Shown: positions 35,437-47,661 of the stretch, in pieces
How the letters are laid out: each line of letters begins with the position of its first letter
Position numbering within the stretch: position 1 is the stretch's first letter
DNA from: Apium graveolens
Lineage: Eukaryota > Streptophyta > Magnoliopsida > Apiales > Apiaceae
Direction: 5' to 3'
DNA: 64,000 nucleotides
NCBI RefSeq assembly: GCF_009905375.1
Contig: NC_133647.1
Span: forward strand, 992,001-1,056,000
Translations under genes and position numbers: made by a program
The notes under the pieces: generated by a model
Database searches by the model: none
The model's input: only the letters and a program-made list of their open reading frames with translations
Told to the model about the DNA's origin: nothing

Positions 35437-37837
35437 ATCAGAGTAGAGCCAAAAATAATGTCATCTACATATATTTGAACAAGTATACTAGAGCCATTAA
35501 CATTTCTAAAGAATAAAGTTTTATCTACAGTACCTCTTGTGAAGTGATTTTCCAAAAGGAACTTTGATAAAGTGTCATACCAGGCTCTAGGTGCTTGCTT
35601 CAGTCCATAAAGTGCTTTCAAAAGATAGTAGTCATATTCTGGAATATTTGGATCTTCAAAACCAGGAGGCTGACTGAGATAGACTTCTTCCTCCAAGTCT
35701 TCATTCAGAAAGGCACTTTTGATATCCATTTAATAGACCTTGCAATTGGCATGGGCGGCATAGGCTAAGAAGAATCGGATGGCTTCAAGTCTTGCAATAA
35801 AAGCAAATGTTTCATCAAAATCTATTCCTTCTTGTTGACAATAGACCTTAGCAACCAATCTAGCTTTGTTCCTGCCTACTATGCCATTTTCATCCATCTT
35901 GTTTCTGAATACCCATTTGGTGTCAATTGGATTCTTTCCTCTAGGCTTGGGCACCAACTTTCATACCTTATTCCTCTCAAATTGGTTTAGCTCCTCCTGC
36001 ATAGCTAAAATCCAATCAGGATCCAACAAAACTTCTTCTACCTTCTTTGGTTCTTCCTTAGAAAGAAAGTTACTGTATAGATATTCTTCTTAAGTTGCTC
36101 TCCTTGTTTGAACTCTAGAAGATACATCACCAATGATGAGCTCAAAGGGGTGATCTTTTGTCCATTTCAATTGTTGAGGTAGATTAGCTCTAGATGAAGA
36201 TGCCTCATTGTTGTCTTGATGTGTGATTGAGTTTTGATTATTAGAAACTCCCCCTGAGTTAATGGATCTTTGGTTTGAGAAAGGGGAATTTTCTGTGAGT
36301 GATCTATCCTGACTTCCAGCTTCTTTTGATGACCCGACGGATGGTGAGTTTTGAGTACCGACGGATGGAGCTGGTTGTCTCCCGACGGATAAGGCAGATT
36401 GTCTCCCGACAGATGAAGCATTTTGCAACTCGACAGATGTTGAATTTTGTGCTTCTTTGGTAGTGGATTTTTCTGCATTATCCTTTAATACTGTTTCTTG
36501 ATCACTTTCATCATCACTTTCATCACTAACCATCTCCACATTGTCAAATTTAAGACTCTCATGGTAATCTCCATCTTGCAGTCCTTCAATCTTTTTATCA
36601 TCAAACACAACATGTATTGATTACACAACAATGTTGGTTCTTGGATTGTAGATTCTATATGCTTTACCAACAGCATATCCAACACAAATTCCTTTATCTG
36701 CTTTAGCATCAAACTTTCCATTCTGATCAGTTTGATTTCTCAAGATATAACATTTACAGCCAAAGACATGAAGAAAATTTATAGTTGGCTTTTTGTTCTT
36801 GAACAATTGATAGAGAGTCATGCATTTTGCTTGATTAATCAGAAAAATATTCCGAATGTAGCATGCAGTATTTACAGCTTCAGCCCAGAAATATGTTGGT
36901 AACTTGGACTCTTCAAGCATTGTCCTTGCAGCTTCAATAAGTGATCTATTCTTCCTTTCTACTACTCCATTTTGTTGTGGAGTTCTTGCTGCTGAAAACT
37001 CATGCAAAATCCCATTCTCTTCACAAAATGCTCTCATGACAGAATTCTTGAACTCAGTTCCATTGTCACTCCTGATTCTTCTAACTTTGAAATCAGGATG
37101 ATTATTGACTTGCCTTATGTGATTGAAGATGATTTCACTAGCCTCATCTTTAGACTTTAGGAAATATGTCCAAGAGAACTTTGAGAAATCATCTACAATT
37201 ACTGGGCAAAATCTTTTCCTTGAGATGGACAACACATTGACTGGTCCAAACAAATTCATGTATAGCAGTTGCAAAGGTTCTTCAATTATTGAATCAAGCT
37301 TCTTCCTGAATGATGCTTTGATCTACTTTCGGCAGGCATCACACAGTCCATCCTTAGAAAACTCCACTTGAAGAATACCTCTAACCAGTTCTTTCTTGTC
37401 AAGCTCATTCATTGTCTTGAAGTTTAGATGGGACAGCTTCTTGTGCCATAGCCAACTTTCATCTTGACTTGCTTTGTTGAGAAGACAAGTAACAGATTCT
37501 GCATTTGATGAGTTGAAGTCAGCTAATACAAATTTCCTTTTCTCACACCAGTGAGAACCACTTTATTGCTCCTCTTGTTAGTCATAACACATGCTTCTGA
37601 ATTGAAGGTTACAAAATTGCCTTTATCACAATGTTGGCTGATACTCAATAAATTGTGCTCGAGACCATCCACTAAGGCAACCTCCTCAATGATGACATTG
37701 TCTTTTGAAATCAAGCCATATCTCACAGTATAACCCTTGTTGTCATCTCCAAAAGTAATACTTGGGCCAGCTCTCTCCTTGAACTCTGTGAGCAGGGTAG
37801 AATCACCACTCATGTGTCTTGAACAACCACTATCCAA
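35437..37837 (-). pseudogene. Protease, integrase and truncated RT of copia C3
   Basis: Protease from 37837 (MDSGCSRHMSGDS). Integrase 37274 to 36621 with VDDFSKFSWTYF, RSDNGTEFKN and NGVVERKNRS, giving the DDE set. A Ser-rich linker 36608 to 36090 contains repeated SVGRQ/SVGTQ units encoded by the CCGACGGATG motif. RT from about 35990 ([51 protein letters not shown]). The YVDD is intact. Just after FGST, at about 35437, the sequence switches to C2 gag. Stops at 36090, 35958 and 35730 break the frame. Confidence 0.9.
36332..36441 (-). repeat. CCGACGGATG motif array in integrase-RT linker (C3)
   Basis: Five copies (cccgacggatgg, accgacggatgg, cccgacggataa, cccgacagatga, ctcgacagatgt) lie 20-30 bp apart. 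On the coding strand they are read atCCGTCGGG as Ser-Val-Gly. Confidence 0.85.
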
Positions 37838-37881
37838 GTACCATAGGTTTTTTCTGTTTCCCTGTATACATCAAAATCAAA

Positions 37882-40284
37882 TCAAGTTAATTTTGGTACC
37901 CAAGTTTCCTTGGGTCCTGCCTTGTTATCTATCTTTTTCTGTTTCTTAGGCTTTATCTCATTTAACTTGGGGATATCAGATTCATCCTTAGTCATTTGAG
38001 TTGGACCTTTGAGACCATTCATTGCAACAGAATTATCATGCATATTTTGATTAACAGGGAAGGGCATGCTACTAGTGAACATGTTATTCCAGTAAGGCAT
38101 GCTAAATGGCATTTATGGCATACTAAATGTAGCATAATAGGGATTAGGTGCAAATGGCATATTAGCAAACCGTGCATTCATATTTTGTGTAGACATAGCA
38201 TTTATAGGCATAGAAGGCATGGCATTCATGTTGGGAAAGTGAGGTGGCACAGATATGGGAGTAGGCATGACAGATTTGCAATTAACAGATAAATGATTTA
38301 TACTACCACACTTAACAAAGATTTTTCTTGGAGCATATTTATCAGGTGTGTAGTTGTTATGCTTGTTAATTCCTACTTTTCCATTTCTATTATTTTTCCT
38401 TTTAGACTCTGTTTTAACCTCAATATTTTCTAGTCTGTCACTCAATTGCTTGACAGTCATATGACCAACATTAGCCTTTTTCTCCTTCTTCACTTGACTG
38501 GATTCTCCTGGAACAAAATTCTTGGAAACTGATCCATATTTCTCATTTAGCTTGACAAGTTTGGCTTTACTCACAGGGTTGCTCACATTCGACGGATGAG
38601 GATTTATATCACTTGACGGATAACCCTTTTTGTTATCCCATGGATGACCCTCATCATCCGTCGAGTCTACATCTGTTAATAATCCTTCAACCAAATTGGA
38701 TTCTAGCTTCTCCTTATTCTTCTTCCAGGCTGCATCACAAAAGGACTCAATACCTTGAACTTTAGTGATTTGAGCATGAACATCTCTAGATGTTTTCTAT
38801 GCCTTAATCACCTCCGGTTCTCGTTCAAGGTGCTTCTTCAAGATCTCTTCTTTCTTCAAGGACTCAGTTAATTCATCCTTAGCAATTTTACACTCAATTC
38901 TTAATTTTTTATAAATTCAATGAACTGAGACTCTAGCACATTATTCCTCTCACTTAAAAACAAATTGTTTTCTTTGATTTTAGCATTTTCCTTAGTAAGA
39001 GACTTAAGTGTAACACACAAATGATATAGTTCTGTAAACATGTCATTTATGGCATCATTACACCCAGCTTTAGATAAATGTGCAAGGTTAGTGGTGATTG
39101 CCTGATTACTTGAAGAACTTGTCTCTATTTCATAAGACTTGGCCATTAGGGCTAGATTGACATAGCTGACATCCTCATCCTCATCCAGACCATCTGCTGC
39201 CCAGTCATTTTCTTATGTAATGAAAGCCCTTTACTTTTGTTTAAGTAACTCAAAGTAGTTCTATTTATAATCCACAGGCTCAAACTTCTTTTTACTGGAA
39301 TCTGACTTTCTACACTCACTAGCAAAGTCCCCTGCTAAGCCACATTTGAAACATTTGAATTTTGATTTATCCACCATGTTTCTATTTGGCTTAGCTGCTC
39401 CAAAGTTCTTCTTGAACTTAAGCTTGGAAAATCTTCTGGAAAGAAATGCTAGATGTTCATCAATATCTTCCATGTCATCTTGGCTCAAAGAATCTTCATT
39501 TTTTGCAACCAGCCCCTTGCCCTTGTTTTCAGCAGACCTTTGAGGTTGATTCAACAGCTTCCATCTTCATCTCATTCTCTTTCTCTAACTCAGCAACTAG
39601 TGCAATGGATCCTCCTTTCTTCTTTCCTCTCTCCATCCTCTCATCTTACTGTATTTCAAACTCATAAGTTTTTAGGATGCCATACAGTCTCTCCAAAGTA
39701 AATTCCTTGTAATCTTGAGAGTTTCTTAATGAGGCTGTCATAGGTTTCCCTTCCTTTCGAAGAGATTTAAGGAATTTAAGATTGGAGTCTTTTGTCTGAT
39801 AGACCCTTCCATACAACTTCAGAGCATTTAGTAGTTTTTGAAATATACTAAAAATGTCAGTGAGAGACTCACTATCTTCACATTGAAAGTGCTCATATTG
39901 CTGAATTAGCAGATGCATCTTATTTTCCCTGACTTGTTCAGTGCCATCACAGATAATCTGTATTGTATTCCAAACATCCTTGGCAGTTTTGCAATTGATG
40001 ATGTTGTCAAACATATCACCATCAACTCCATTGAACAAGATATTTATGGCCTTCTTATCTTTCCTGACTTGTTCAATATCAGGATCAGACCATTCATGCC
40101 TTGGCTTGGGGACAAATGGCTCATTTCCAGTTGCAGCTCTCATTGGCACATGAGGACCTCTTTTTATGCAATCTACATAGGCCTCATCTTGAGAAAGTAA
40201 ATGAAGATGCATCTTTACCTTCCAATGATGGTAATTATCTTTATCCAGAAAAGGAATCTTGACTCCAACATCCTTCTTGTACAT
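37882..40284 (-). pseudogene. Sirevirus-type copia gag, broken (C3)
   Basis: This is the same protein as C1 gag, in five open pieces. N-terminal gag domain 40284 to 39646 (MYKKDVGVKIPFLDKDNYHHWKV). First knuckle 39554 to 39261 (CFKCGLAGDFASEC, with the usual His-side Gly-His changed to Gly-Asp). Coiled coil about 39146 to 38700. Second part 38694 to 38113 with a knuckle-like FVKCGSINHLSVNC whose first Cys is Phe. Met/Pro-rich tail to 37882 (SDIPKLNEIKPKKQKK). The gag linker holds the CCGACGGATG motif. Confidence 0.88.
38589..38666 (-). repeat. CCGACGGATG motif copies in gag linker (C3)
   Basis: Copies are ttcgacggatga (38589), cttgacggataa (38611), a degenerate catggatgac and catccgtcgag (38653), in both orientations. 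They encode HPS, YPSS and STDD, that is, different frames. Confidence 0.75.
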
Positions 40285-40327
40285 CTTGCTATTTTGTTGT
40301 GATCTTTAAACTCTTTGTTTATCAAGA

Positions 40328-40344
40328 GCTTGCTCTGATACCAA
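40328..40344 (-). other. Primer binding site of C3
   Basis: The minus strand reads TTGGTATCAGAGCAAGC, the same as in C1, directly after the LTR. Confidence 0.9.
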
Positions 40345-40961
40345 TTTTTAGTCCCTAACAATGCAACAAGAATTACAGAAGGGGGGTTGAATGGAATTCT
40401 TGAAAATTTTTCTTGGTTTAAAAAGTGTTCTAACTTAAAATATATATATGAGTGAATTGATTTGCAAAGTGCGGAATAATAACTTGAAATGAATCAAAAC
40501 AGAAGTAATTAAAAACACAAGTCTTTAAAAACTTTCTGGTGGATTTGAAAGTATCCACCATAGATATATATTATATCAAGAGAACTCTGTGTAGCAAGAT
40601 TTGCTCACAGCTGCTTACAAATATGAACAACTAAGTTTTTAGAGAAATGCATAGAATACGGCTTACAAATGTGCCTCTGAGAAATTCTTGCTTAGTGTTC
40701 TCGTTGTTCTATTTGCTACTTCTTGGTTTATATATGACCAAGATTACAAAGTAATAAGACAAGATAATAAAACAAAACCTATCAAGTCTAATACTATGCT
40801 GCTTCATTACTATATTCCAACATCTTTGAATATCTTCATAATAGCATGGAAATGGTAATGCTTCTTTGTTCTCTAAAACCCAGTTGAATAGGCTTCCACA
40901 TTCCATTTGCATACACTTGACGCATGTGACTGTGTTGTCACTGTCAACAGATGTTTGAATT

Positions 40962-41046
40962 CTTTATCCGTCGGGTTCATGATCATCCGTCGGGTTGCCT
41001 AGTTGATCATCCATCGAGTGGTATTGTTATTTATCTGTTGGGTAGC
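40962..41046 (-). repeat. CCGACGGATG motif array 2 (C3 LTR)
   Basis: Copies are tatccgtcggg, catccgtcggg, catccatcgag and a degenerate tatctgttggg, about 20-29 bp apart. Confidence 0.8.
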
Positions 41047-41221
41047 AATCTGGCACTTGACTTCATTTCATTTACACATAATTACAAGACATCATCTATG
41101 TACAATTAATCAACCTATTCTGCATATCTAATTAAAGTCAACATGACTTGAGTACTACTACAGAATCTAAACAATGTGTATGCAGAAATGTGCTACAGAC
41201 TCATTATTACACAAGCTACTT

Positions 41222-41302
41222 ACTCGATGGATAATTGATCATCATCCGTCATGACTATATTGAGTTATCCGTCAGGACTATATTCCTTATCCGTCGAGTG
41301 CT
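41222..41302 (-). repeat. CCGACGGATG motif array 1 (C3 LTR)
   Basis: Starts with an inverted copy (actcgatggata), followed by catccgtcatg, tatccgtcagg and tatccgtcgag. Confidence 0.8.
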
Positions 41303-41376
41303 GCATTTTTCACTAAGTAAAATCTACTAAGGTGTTTTGTTAATGAAATCATCAAGTTCACAACACATCCACAACA

Positions 41377-43523
41377 ATCAGGCATGCCATCTTGGGCATT
41401 TTCAAAGCACTGTGATGAACACTACTTCAAGACAAACCTGATTCAACTAATAAATCATACAAATTCTGCTCTTCAAAGCACCATAAATGCCAACACCAAA
41501 AAGCTCCTTCAAGCACATCTTGCTTTTCTGCAACTACAACATATTCAAGGTTTTCAACATGCTCAAGATGTCAACACTATCAAAGGTGATATTGATGAGA
41601 TGAAAAAGGCCATTTTTGACAAGATGGACTCTAAACTTCCAGAAGCTACAATTCTTGACATCAAGAGACAGCTCAGGAAAAATTCTGATCTTGCCACAAA
41701 GATAGATGCCTTGGATACAAGAATGACAGCAATGGAAGCATCTCTTACATCAATTCATCTACATCAAGCTCAACAAACAGACTTGCTTCAGAAACTTGTG
41801 GCTGCACAGACCTCCTCTACTCAACTTGCTGATAACAAAAAGGGGGAGAAAGAGAATTCTAGGAGTGAGGGGGAGCAAAAAGTGCTCAACATTGAAGTTA
41901 GCAAAGTAATTGTACCTTCAATTACTTTCACCAAGCCACCGACCAAAGATAACATTGATTTGATAAATGAAGCAGCAACCAATTTAAGAGCAGCTGAAAA
42001 GGAGCAGTTGAAGCCAATCAACTGGGAGAAGATTGATGAGGATATTCAGAAGAAGTTTGGGCTAGCAAAGAAGCCAAAAAAGTCAGCCATCCATCACTCT
42101 CAAGTCAGGAAAATCTCTGTGAATGAAATTAGCATGAACTATCTGGAAAGAGGACAACCATCCTGCATCAAATCTCCAAAGGCTGAAGTACTTTTGAAGC
42201 CAAGGGTGAACTATCCAAAATCATCTCTAAAGAACCCTTTGGACACAGTGTATGAGACACCTAAGCCTGATGAGAAGAAACTGTTGTCAAGATCCATTGC
42301 CTTCTACAAGGATCCAGCTGATTCAGCTTTAAAAAGGAGAATTGCTAAAGTTTTCAGGAATGGTAAAGAAATTTCTGTGGTGGCTAGACATCCTCAATTT
42401 GCTGAAGCAAAGAGAGAAGAAAAGGCAAGATTGAAGCAAGAAAAGAAGCAAGCTGCTCCAGATGCTAAAAAGGCTAAACAAGAGAAAGAGTGAGCTGTTA
42501 TCTTAGCCAAGCTACAAGCTGTGAAACCAACACAACAAATTCCTGCTCAGCCATCTGAAATCACTGAATCTCAATATCCAAAGAAGCAAGTTGAACCACA
42601 ACAGAAGAAATCTCAAAGATACAAGGAATTGGCCAAAAGAACCAAAAGGAAATTGAACTTTGTTGGTAAGGAATTGGAGGATCAGTTTCCCAAGGAATCC
42701 ACTCCAAATACAACTCAAGCACCAAAACCCTCAGTGGTATTTGAAGACATTAAGGTGGTGGATCCTTACAGAAACATTCATGGTGAACCTATTGTGCCTA
42801 AAGATGAACCAATAGACTGGGAGAGTCTACCAATTCCTGACTTCAATTTGCCAATCCTTAACAAGCCAAAGAGAACAAAGTCAAGAGGAGTCAAGAAAGT
42901 GAAGCTGTCACATATCAAATCCAAATCTCTAGTCAAAGCTCAATCTAAAGTCAACAAGGGAGATTACTTGTACTTATGTGACATCAAGGAATTCTCTGAC
43001 CTAAACCTCTATTTAGATGAACTGGAAGAAGTTAGAGGGATTGATGCCTACATGAATCTACCTGAAAGGTTAGTTTTCAAGTACAAGGGAGGAAAGGAGA
43101 TTCAATGGCCACTTCATAGGATCCTTCAAGAAATCCAATATGTACTGATAAAAGTTTATTCATCTTTCAAGAAGAACTTTGGTTTCAATGTAACTGCAAG
43201 AAGACTGGTTCTAAAGAAGATTGAAGAGCTGAGGAGTATTAGAGCTAAAGATGCATTCCCAAAGACTCTAACTATTCCGTACACAGGAAGTAGAGTGCAT
43301 CTAAGGCCCTACTAGCTGATGGAGTTCATGGATGACAAATGAGTTAGAAGAATTTTCAGATTAGAAGACCAATTGAGCATCTCTAGCAATGAGACTCTTT
43401 TGGAGATGCACGAAAAGCTAAATTTCTCAGAATCTGATGAACTGGAATTCCACAGACAGCTCCAAAATCAGATAGAAGAAAACAACAGAAATCTTGGAAA
43501 GAGATCCAGACCTTCAAGGAATT
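41377..43523 (+). pseudogene. Sirevirus downstream ORF, C-terminal half (C4)
   Basis: One frame runs from the C3 LTR to about 43523, interrupted by stops at 42491 (TGA), 43313 (TAG in place of Trp) and about 43340 (TGA). It aligns over its full length with the C5 copy (49925-52053). From the N-terminus: a Gln/Leu-rich coiled-coil region (LQAHLAFLQLQHIQGFQHAQDV, LRKNSDLATKIDALDTRMTAMEASL), a Lys-rich basic segment, a conserved patch (YRNIHGEPIVPKDEPIDWESLP), and a globular-looking C-terminal domain (YLCDIKEFSDLNLYLDELEEVRGIDAYMNLPE, FKKNFGFNVTARRLVLKKIEELRSIRAKDA). No signal peptide or membrane helix is seen. It lies after pol and before the 3' LTR, the place where Sireviruses may carry an env-like ORF. 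Function is unknown. Confidence 0.82.
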
Positions 43524-43702
43524 AGATTAATCTACTCAGGCTAGAGGAGCACCTTGAAAATGACTGTGAGCTAATCTTTGTGCATTTTGTTATTTGAAGC
43601 ACTTTACAGTTTTATCTACTTACTTTTAAAGTTGTATTTTTAGGGTGTTTTATTATCATCAAGTTTCTCTTAATTTATGGCTACAATTCCAGTAGACATA
43701 AA

Positions 43703-43713
43703 TTGGGGGAGAT
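43703..43713 (+). other. Polypurine tract of C4
   Basis: ttgggggagat lies directly before the LTR start TGTTGTGAATATG. C5 has the same tract at 52252-52262. Confidence 0.8.
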
Positions 43714-43789
43714 TGTTGTGAATATGTTGTGAACTTGATGATTTCATTAACAAAATGCCTTAGTAGATTTTACTAATGAAAAATGTAGT

Positions 43790-43870
43790 ACTCGACGGAT
43801 AAGGAATATAATCCCGACGGATGACTCAATATAGTCTCGACGGATGATGATCAGTTATCCATCGAGTGAG
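43790..43870 (+). repeat. CCGACGGATG motif array 1 (C4 LTR)
   Basis: Three direct copies (actcgacggataa, tcccgacggatga, tctcgacggatga), then one inverted copy (tatccatcgag) that can pair with the third. Confidence 0.85.
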
Positions 43871-44044
43871 TAGCTTGTGTAATAATGAGTCTATAGCACA
43901 TTTCTGCATACACCTTGTTTAGTTTCTGTAGTAGCACTCAAATCATGTTGACTTTAATTAGATATGCAGAATAGGTTGTATAATTGTACATAGATGATGT
44001 CTTGTAATTCTGCATAAATGAAATGAAGTCAAGTGTCAGATAGC

Positions 44045-44128
44045 TACCCGACGGATAAACAACAATGCCACTCGACGGATGATCAACAAGGCAACCCGAC
44101 AGATGATCATGTACCCGACGGATAATCA
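44045..44128 (+). repeat. CCGACGGATG motif array 2 (C4 LTR)
   Basis: Four direct copies: acccgacggata, actcgacggatga, acccgacagatga, acccgacggata. Confidence 0.85.
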
Positions 44129-44737
44129 ATTCAAACATCAGTTGACAGTGACAACACAGTCACATGCGTCGAGTGTATGCAAAAGGAATGTGCAAGCCTA
44201 TTCAACTGGGTTTTAGAGAACAAAGAAGCATTGCCATTTCCATGCTATTATGAAGATATTCAAATATGCTGAAACAGAGTAAAGAAGCAGCATAGTATTA
44301 GACTTGATAGGTTTTTGTTTTATTATCTTGTCTAATTACTTTGTAATCTTGGTGATATATAAACCAAGAAGTAGCAAATAGAACAACAAGAAAACTAAGC
44401 AAGAAAATTCTCAGAGAAATATTTGTAAGTTGTATTCTTAGCATTTCTCTGTAAACTTAGTTGTTGATATTTGTAAGCAGCTGTGAGCAAATCTTGCTAC
44501 ACGGAGTTCTCTTGATATAATATATATCTCTGGTGGAAAGATTCAAATCCACCAGAAAGTTTTTAAAGACTTGTATTTTTAATTACTTGTGTTTTGATTT
44601 TACTAACTTCTTCCGCACCTTGCAAATCAAACATTTATATATCATTAAGATAGAACATTTTATAATTTGTGAAAAAGGTTCAAGAATTTCATTCAACCCC
44701 CCTTCTGTAATTCTTGTTGCATTGTTAGGGACTAACA

Positions 44738-47661
44738 GAGATTAATTTTGTAATTAATTATCGAGCAGTATAAAGTTAATTCATTTTTAAAGTGATTTTA
44801 TTGAATGTTTATTCGTATAAATGTTAAAATTGTTTCTAAAATTGTTTTTTTGTTCTATAATTTTATTTATTATTTTTAGGGGCTTATAAAATTTAGAAAT
44901 CAATATTTTATCAATTATTTAATTTTAAATGATTTTCTGACATCATTAAATTATAAAATCAGTATTTAATTCCAGATTGTTTCAAAAATCATGAAAAATT
45001 TATTTTATTAACTTTTAAATATTTTGAGAATTTTAAAATTATTCCGGTAATTTTCTGACTTTTATTTACTCACACGTTTATTCGTTAATTCGTTAAAATA
45101 TGGGTTTGATGTACGTTCCAAAAATAATTCAAAAATCATAAAACTTTTATTTTGCTACTCTTTTGAATATTCCGGAAATTGTGGTACGTGATTTATAATC
45201 TTCTCGACAAAATTTTATGTGCTACTATTTTGTTAAATTGCGAGAAAAGGGGTCAGGAATTATAATGAAATAAATGAGTGGTAAAAGAAAATAAATAAAT
45301 AGATAGTCCCCAAATTCCCCACCCCCTGTATCCCTCACTTCTCCCTCACCGACTCTCTCTCAATTAATCTTTCAATTCCTCTCTTACTCTCGATTTGCTG
45401 GGGAAAATCTCTCTCTCGGCTTTTGTCCAAAGATTCTCGTGGCTCTCTTTTCCTTTCCTTTTGCTTCTCATGTGCCGGTTTCTTTCTTTTTCTGGTGAGT
45501 GGCACCGCCCCGTTCTGCTCCGATCGCCGCTGCGATTCCGGTTTCGTCCGGTAATTACCCGGCTCCATCCCTGTTGTTTTGGTATATATACAAACAAGCG
45601 TATATATATGTGTGTGTGTCTATTTTTTTCTTGTTGTTGCCTTCCGTGTTCTTTTTCTTCTTCTTTCCTGCTTATCTCCGGCTATGTCTGTCTGTTTCCG
45701 GTTGACTTGTATTTTGTGCGCGTTGCTTCTGTTTGGCTGCAATTCTGTTGTGCTTATAACTGATTGAAATTATTGACTATTTTGGAAGGGAATTAAATTT
45801 GATAAATATATTTATGAAATAAATATATTCCGAGCGGAAATTATTAAAAATTAATCGGGAACTCATGAATTGGCATCTGAAACGGTACCTCCGAGATTCA
45901 CCGTCGTCGGCGATGAGCCTCGGCGAGCCGACAGTGGACGGGGATGATCTTTATCCGAGTCCTACGAATAAAATAAAAATATGAATAAAAATATAAAATA
46001 TGAGTAATAATAGTAATTAATTGAATCGGAGGTTGGGATTTATGGAATTGGTTATGATTGGATTGTTGTTGTGGATTTGACGTCGAATTGTTTCGACGGG
46101 TAGGCCGATAAACAAAGGAGACGCTGCCCGATTTTCGGGAAATTGATTCCGAAAATAAGGGAGTGTAACCCGCAATTATCGGAGACGTCGAATTACCATA
46201 TATAATTATATTATATGAACTTAAGTGTGATTGAGACAAAATAATTTATAAATAATCGATTGCCTTCTTTTTCAAAACGAAGAGTATACGTATTTTTCGA
46301 AAATAAATACTGAACCAAGTTTCGGAGATGTGAACCATAATTGCTATATGTATTTCAATAATATATATAAATATGAGTTGGGTTATGAAATCGTATGGGT
46401 AGAATAGGATAGTGGTGTTATGTTAAATATAACGATTATCTGAATTAGGATATTTTAACCCTGTAGATCCTAGACGGAAAACCCGAGTATCAACATCGGA
46501 CTAGGAACGATCTAGTGATTAGACGTCGAGATGAACGAAGTTCCAAAGAAGGGCCTGAATGTTGGGATCATATCCAGAATGGAATAGTAGTTTGACGATA
46601 AAGCCGAACGTCCAAATCAAACCAAAGTCAACTAGTAATAGTGATTAAATCTTATTGAGGCAAGTATTCCTGAACTTTCTTTTAAAATACTGCAAATATT
46701 TCTTCGTTCCTATTCTAAGTTCAGAATAGTTAAATGATTTACATTTCGCTGCAATTACTCTTATTATGCACGTTCTTTTCATTATTGTTCATATGATTCG
46801 ATTGCTCTCTTGAGCAAATACCCATTCTTTCGAGTTATTTGCGAACCCTGAATTGGGATGTTTTGAATTCAAAATAATTTGACATCAAAATACTCCACGG
46901 GCTGGATAATAATGATATGTGGGATTAAGTTTTACTTAATCCTAAGGACTGGGACATGACCGGTGCCTTGAGATGGGTCGTAGTGCCTGGGGACCCGACT
47001 GGATCTATACAGGTAGGTATAGATCTGCACTGTATCCTGACTGATCATCAGGATATAGGTGTGAACTAGTGTCTAGTCTAAATTGTTGTTGATCACCATT
47101 AATAACATTCTCTCTCGAAAGTTTTATGATTCCAAAAACGGACAAAACCCTGATTCGGGAAATGGATCTGGGAATCGCTTGTCACTTTTGGATTTATACA
47201 TAAGGGCTGGTAACAGCCAAGGTTTAGTCGCTCAACTCCCTCGAATAAATAAAATTGTTTAAAATTGTTTGGAGATTTTGTACGGGAATTTTCCTTTGTA
47301 ATTAATATTTGGAATTCAAAATTATATATTTGCTGGGCATTTTTGGCTCACTCTTGCTTTGTAAACTCTTAATTCTATCAGAAGTAGAGAAAGATAAAAG
47401 TGAATAGCTTTCGTCAGACAGCAGAAGTTAGAGAGATCTCCGCTGCGAAAGGACGAAGATGTGAGAAAATAAGACAAATGCATTAGCCTAAAGGTATTTA
47501 AACTTGTATTCTAGATATTGTGAGTTGTAAAAGGTTAGATTCTTGTTTCATACCATAACCTGTAAACGATCCGGATTCAAAGGGTTATTTGAATATTCTT
47601 TTATTTTATGTAAAGATTGTTTAGTGACACCAAATCTTGACCCCAGATTTGGATTGTTACA
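44738..47661 (+). mobile_element. Second family L LTR, left end uncertain
   Basis: The right end is ttggattgttaca at 47661. The segment gcaagtattcctgaactttc ... ctattctaagttcagaatagt (46664-46730), and the closing 'gtttagtgacaccaaatcttgaccccagatttgg', align with the solo LTR at 28695-32085. The left part does not start like that LTR, so C4, whose LTR ends at 44737, probably inserted into it. A TGTAATT start at 44749 is the alternative. It has a CT-rich tract at 45345-45480 and TA/TG runs near 45588-45618. No gene is seen. Confidence 0.65.

Larger units (their letters stand above)
40346..41376 (-). mobile_element. 5' LTR of Sirevirus C3
   Basis: On the plus strand it runs from TTTTAGTCCCTAACA (expected TGTTAG; one substitution at the end) to CCACAACA. 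It contains the agaaggggggttgaat segment, the 10-bp hairpin at 40535 (one mismatch), the GTGAC/GTCAC inverted repeat near 40925-40945 and two motif arrays. It sits inside the C4 downstream ORF. Confidence 0.9.
43714..44737 (+). mobile_element. 3' LTR of Sirevirus C4
   Basis: Runs from TGTTGTGAATATG to TTAGGGACTAACA (1024 bp, TG/CA ends). Contains motif arrays at 43790 and 44045, the inverted repeat gtgacaacacagtcac (about 44147), TATA-like gatataatatatatc (44512-44527), the hairpin tctggtgga...tccaccaga (about 44528-44557) and caacccccctt near the 3' end. Confidence 0.92.

Noticed and set aside
41377..43523. Downstream ORF as a retroviral envelope
   Set aside because: No signal peptide, no transmembrane helix and no Cys-rich ectodomain are visible. 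Position alone is not enough to call it env.
45395..45763. Plus-strand 122-aa ORF in the second L LTR with membrane-like residues
   Set aside because: It results from a CT-rich tract giving Phe/Leu/Ser codons. The corresponding region of the solo LTR has no matching ORF.
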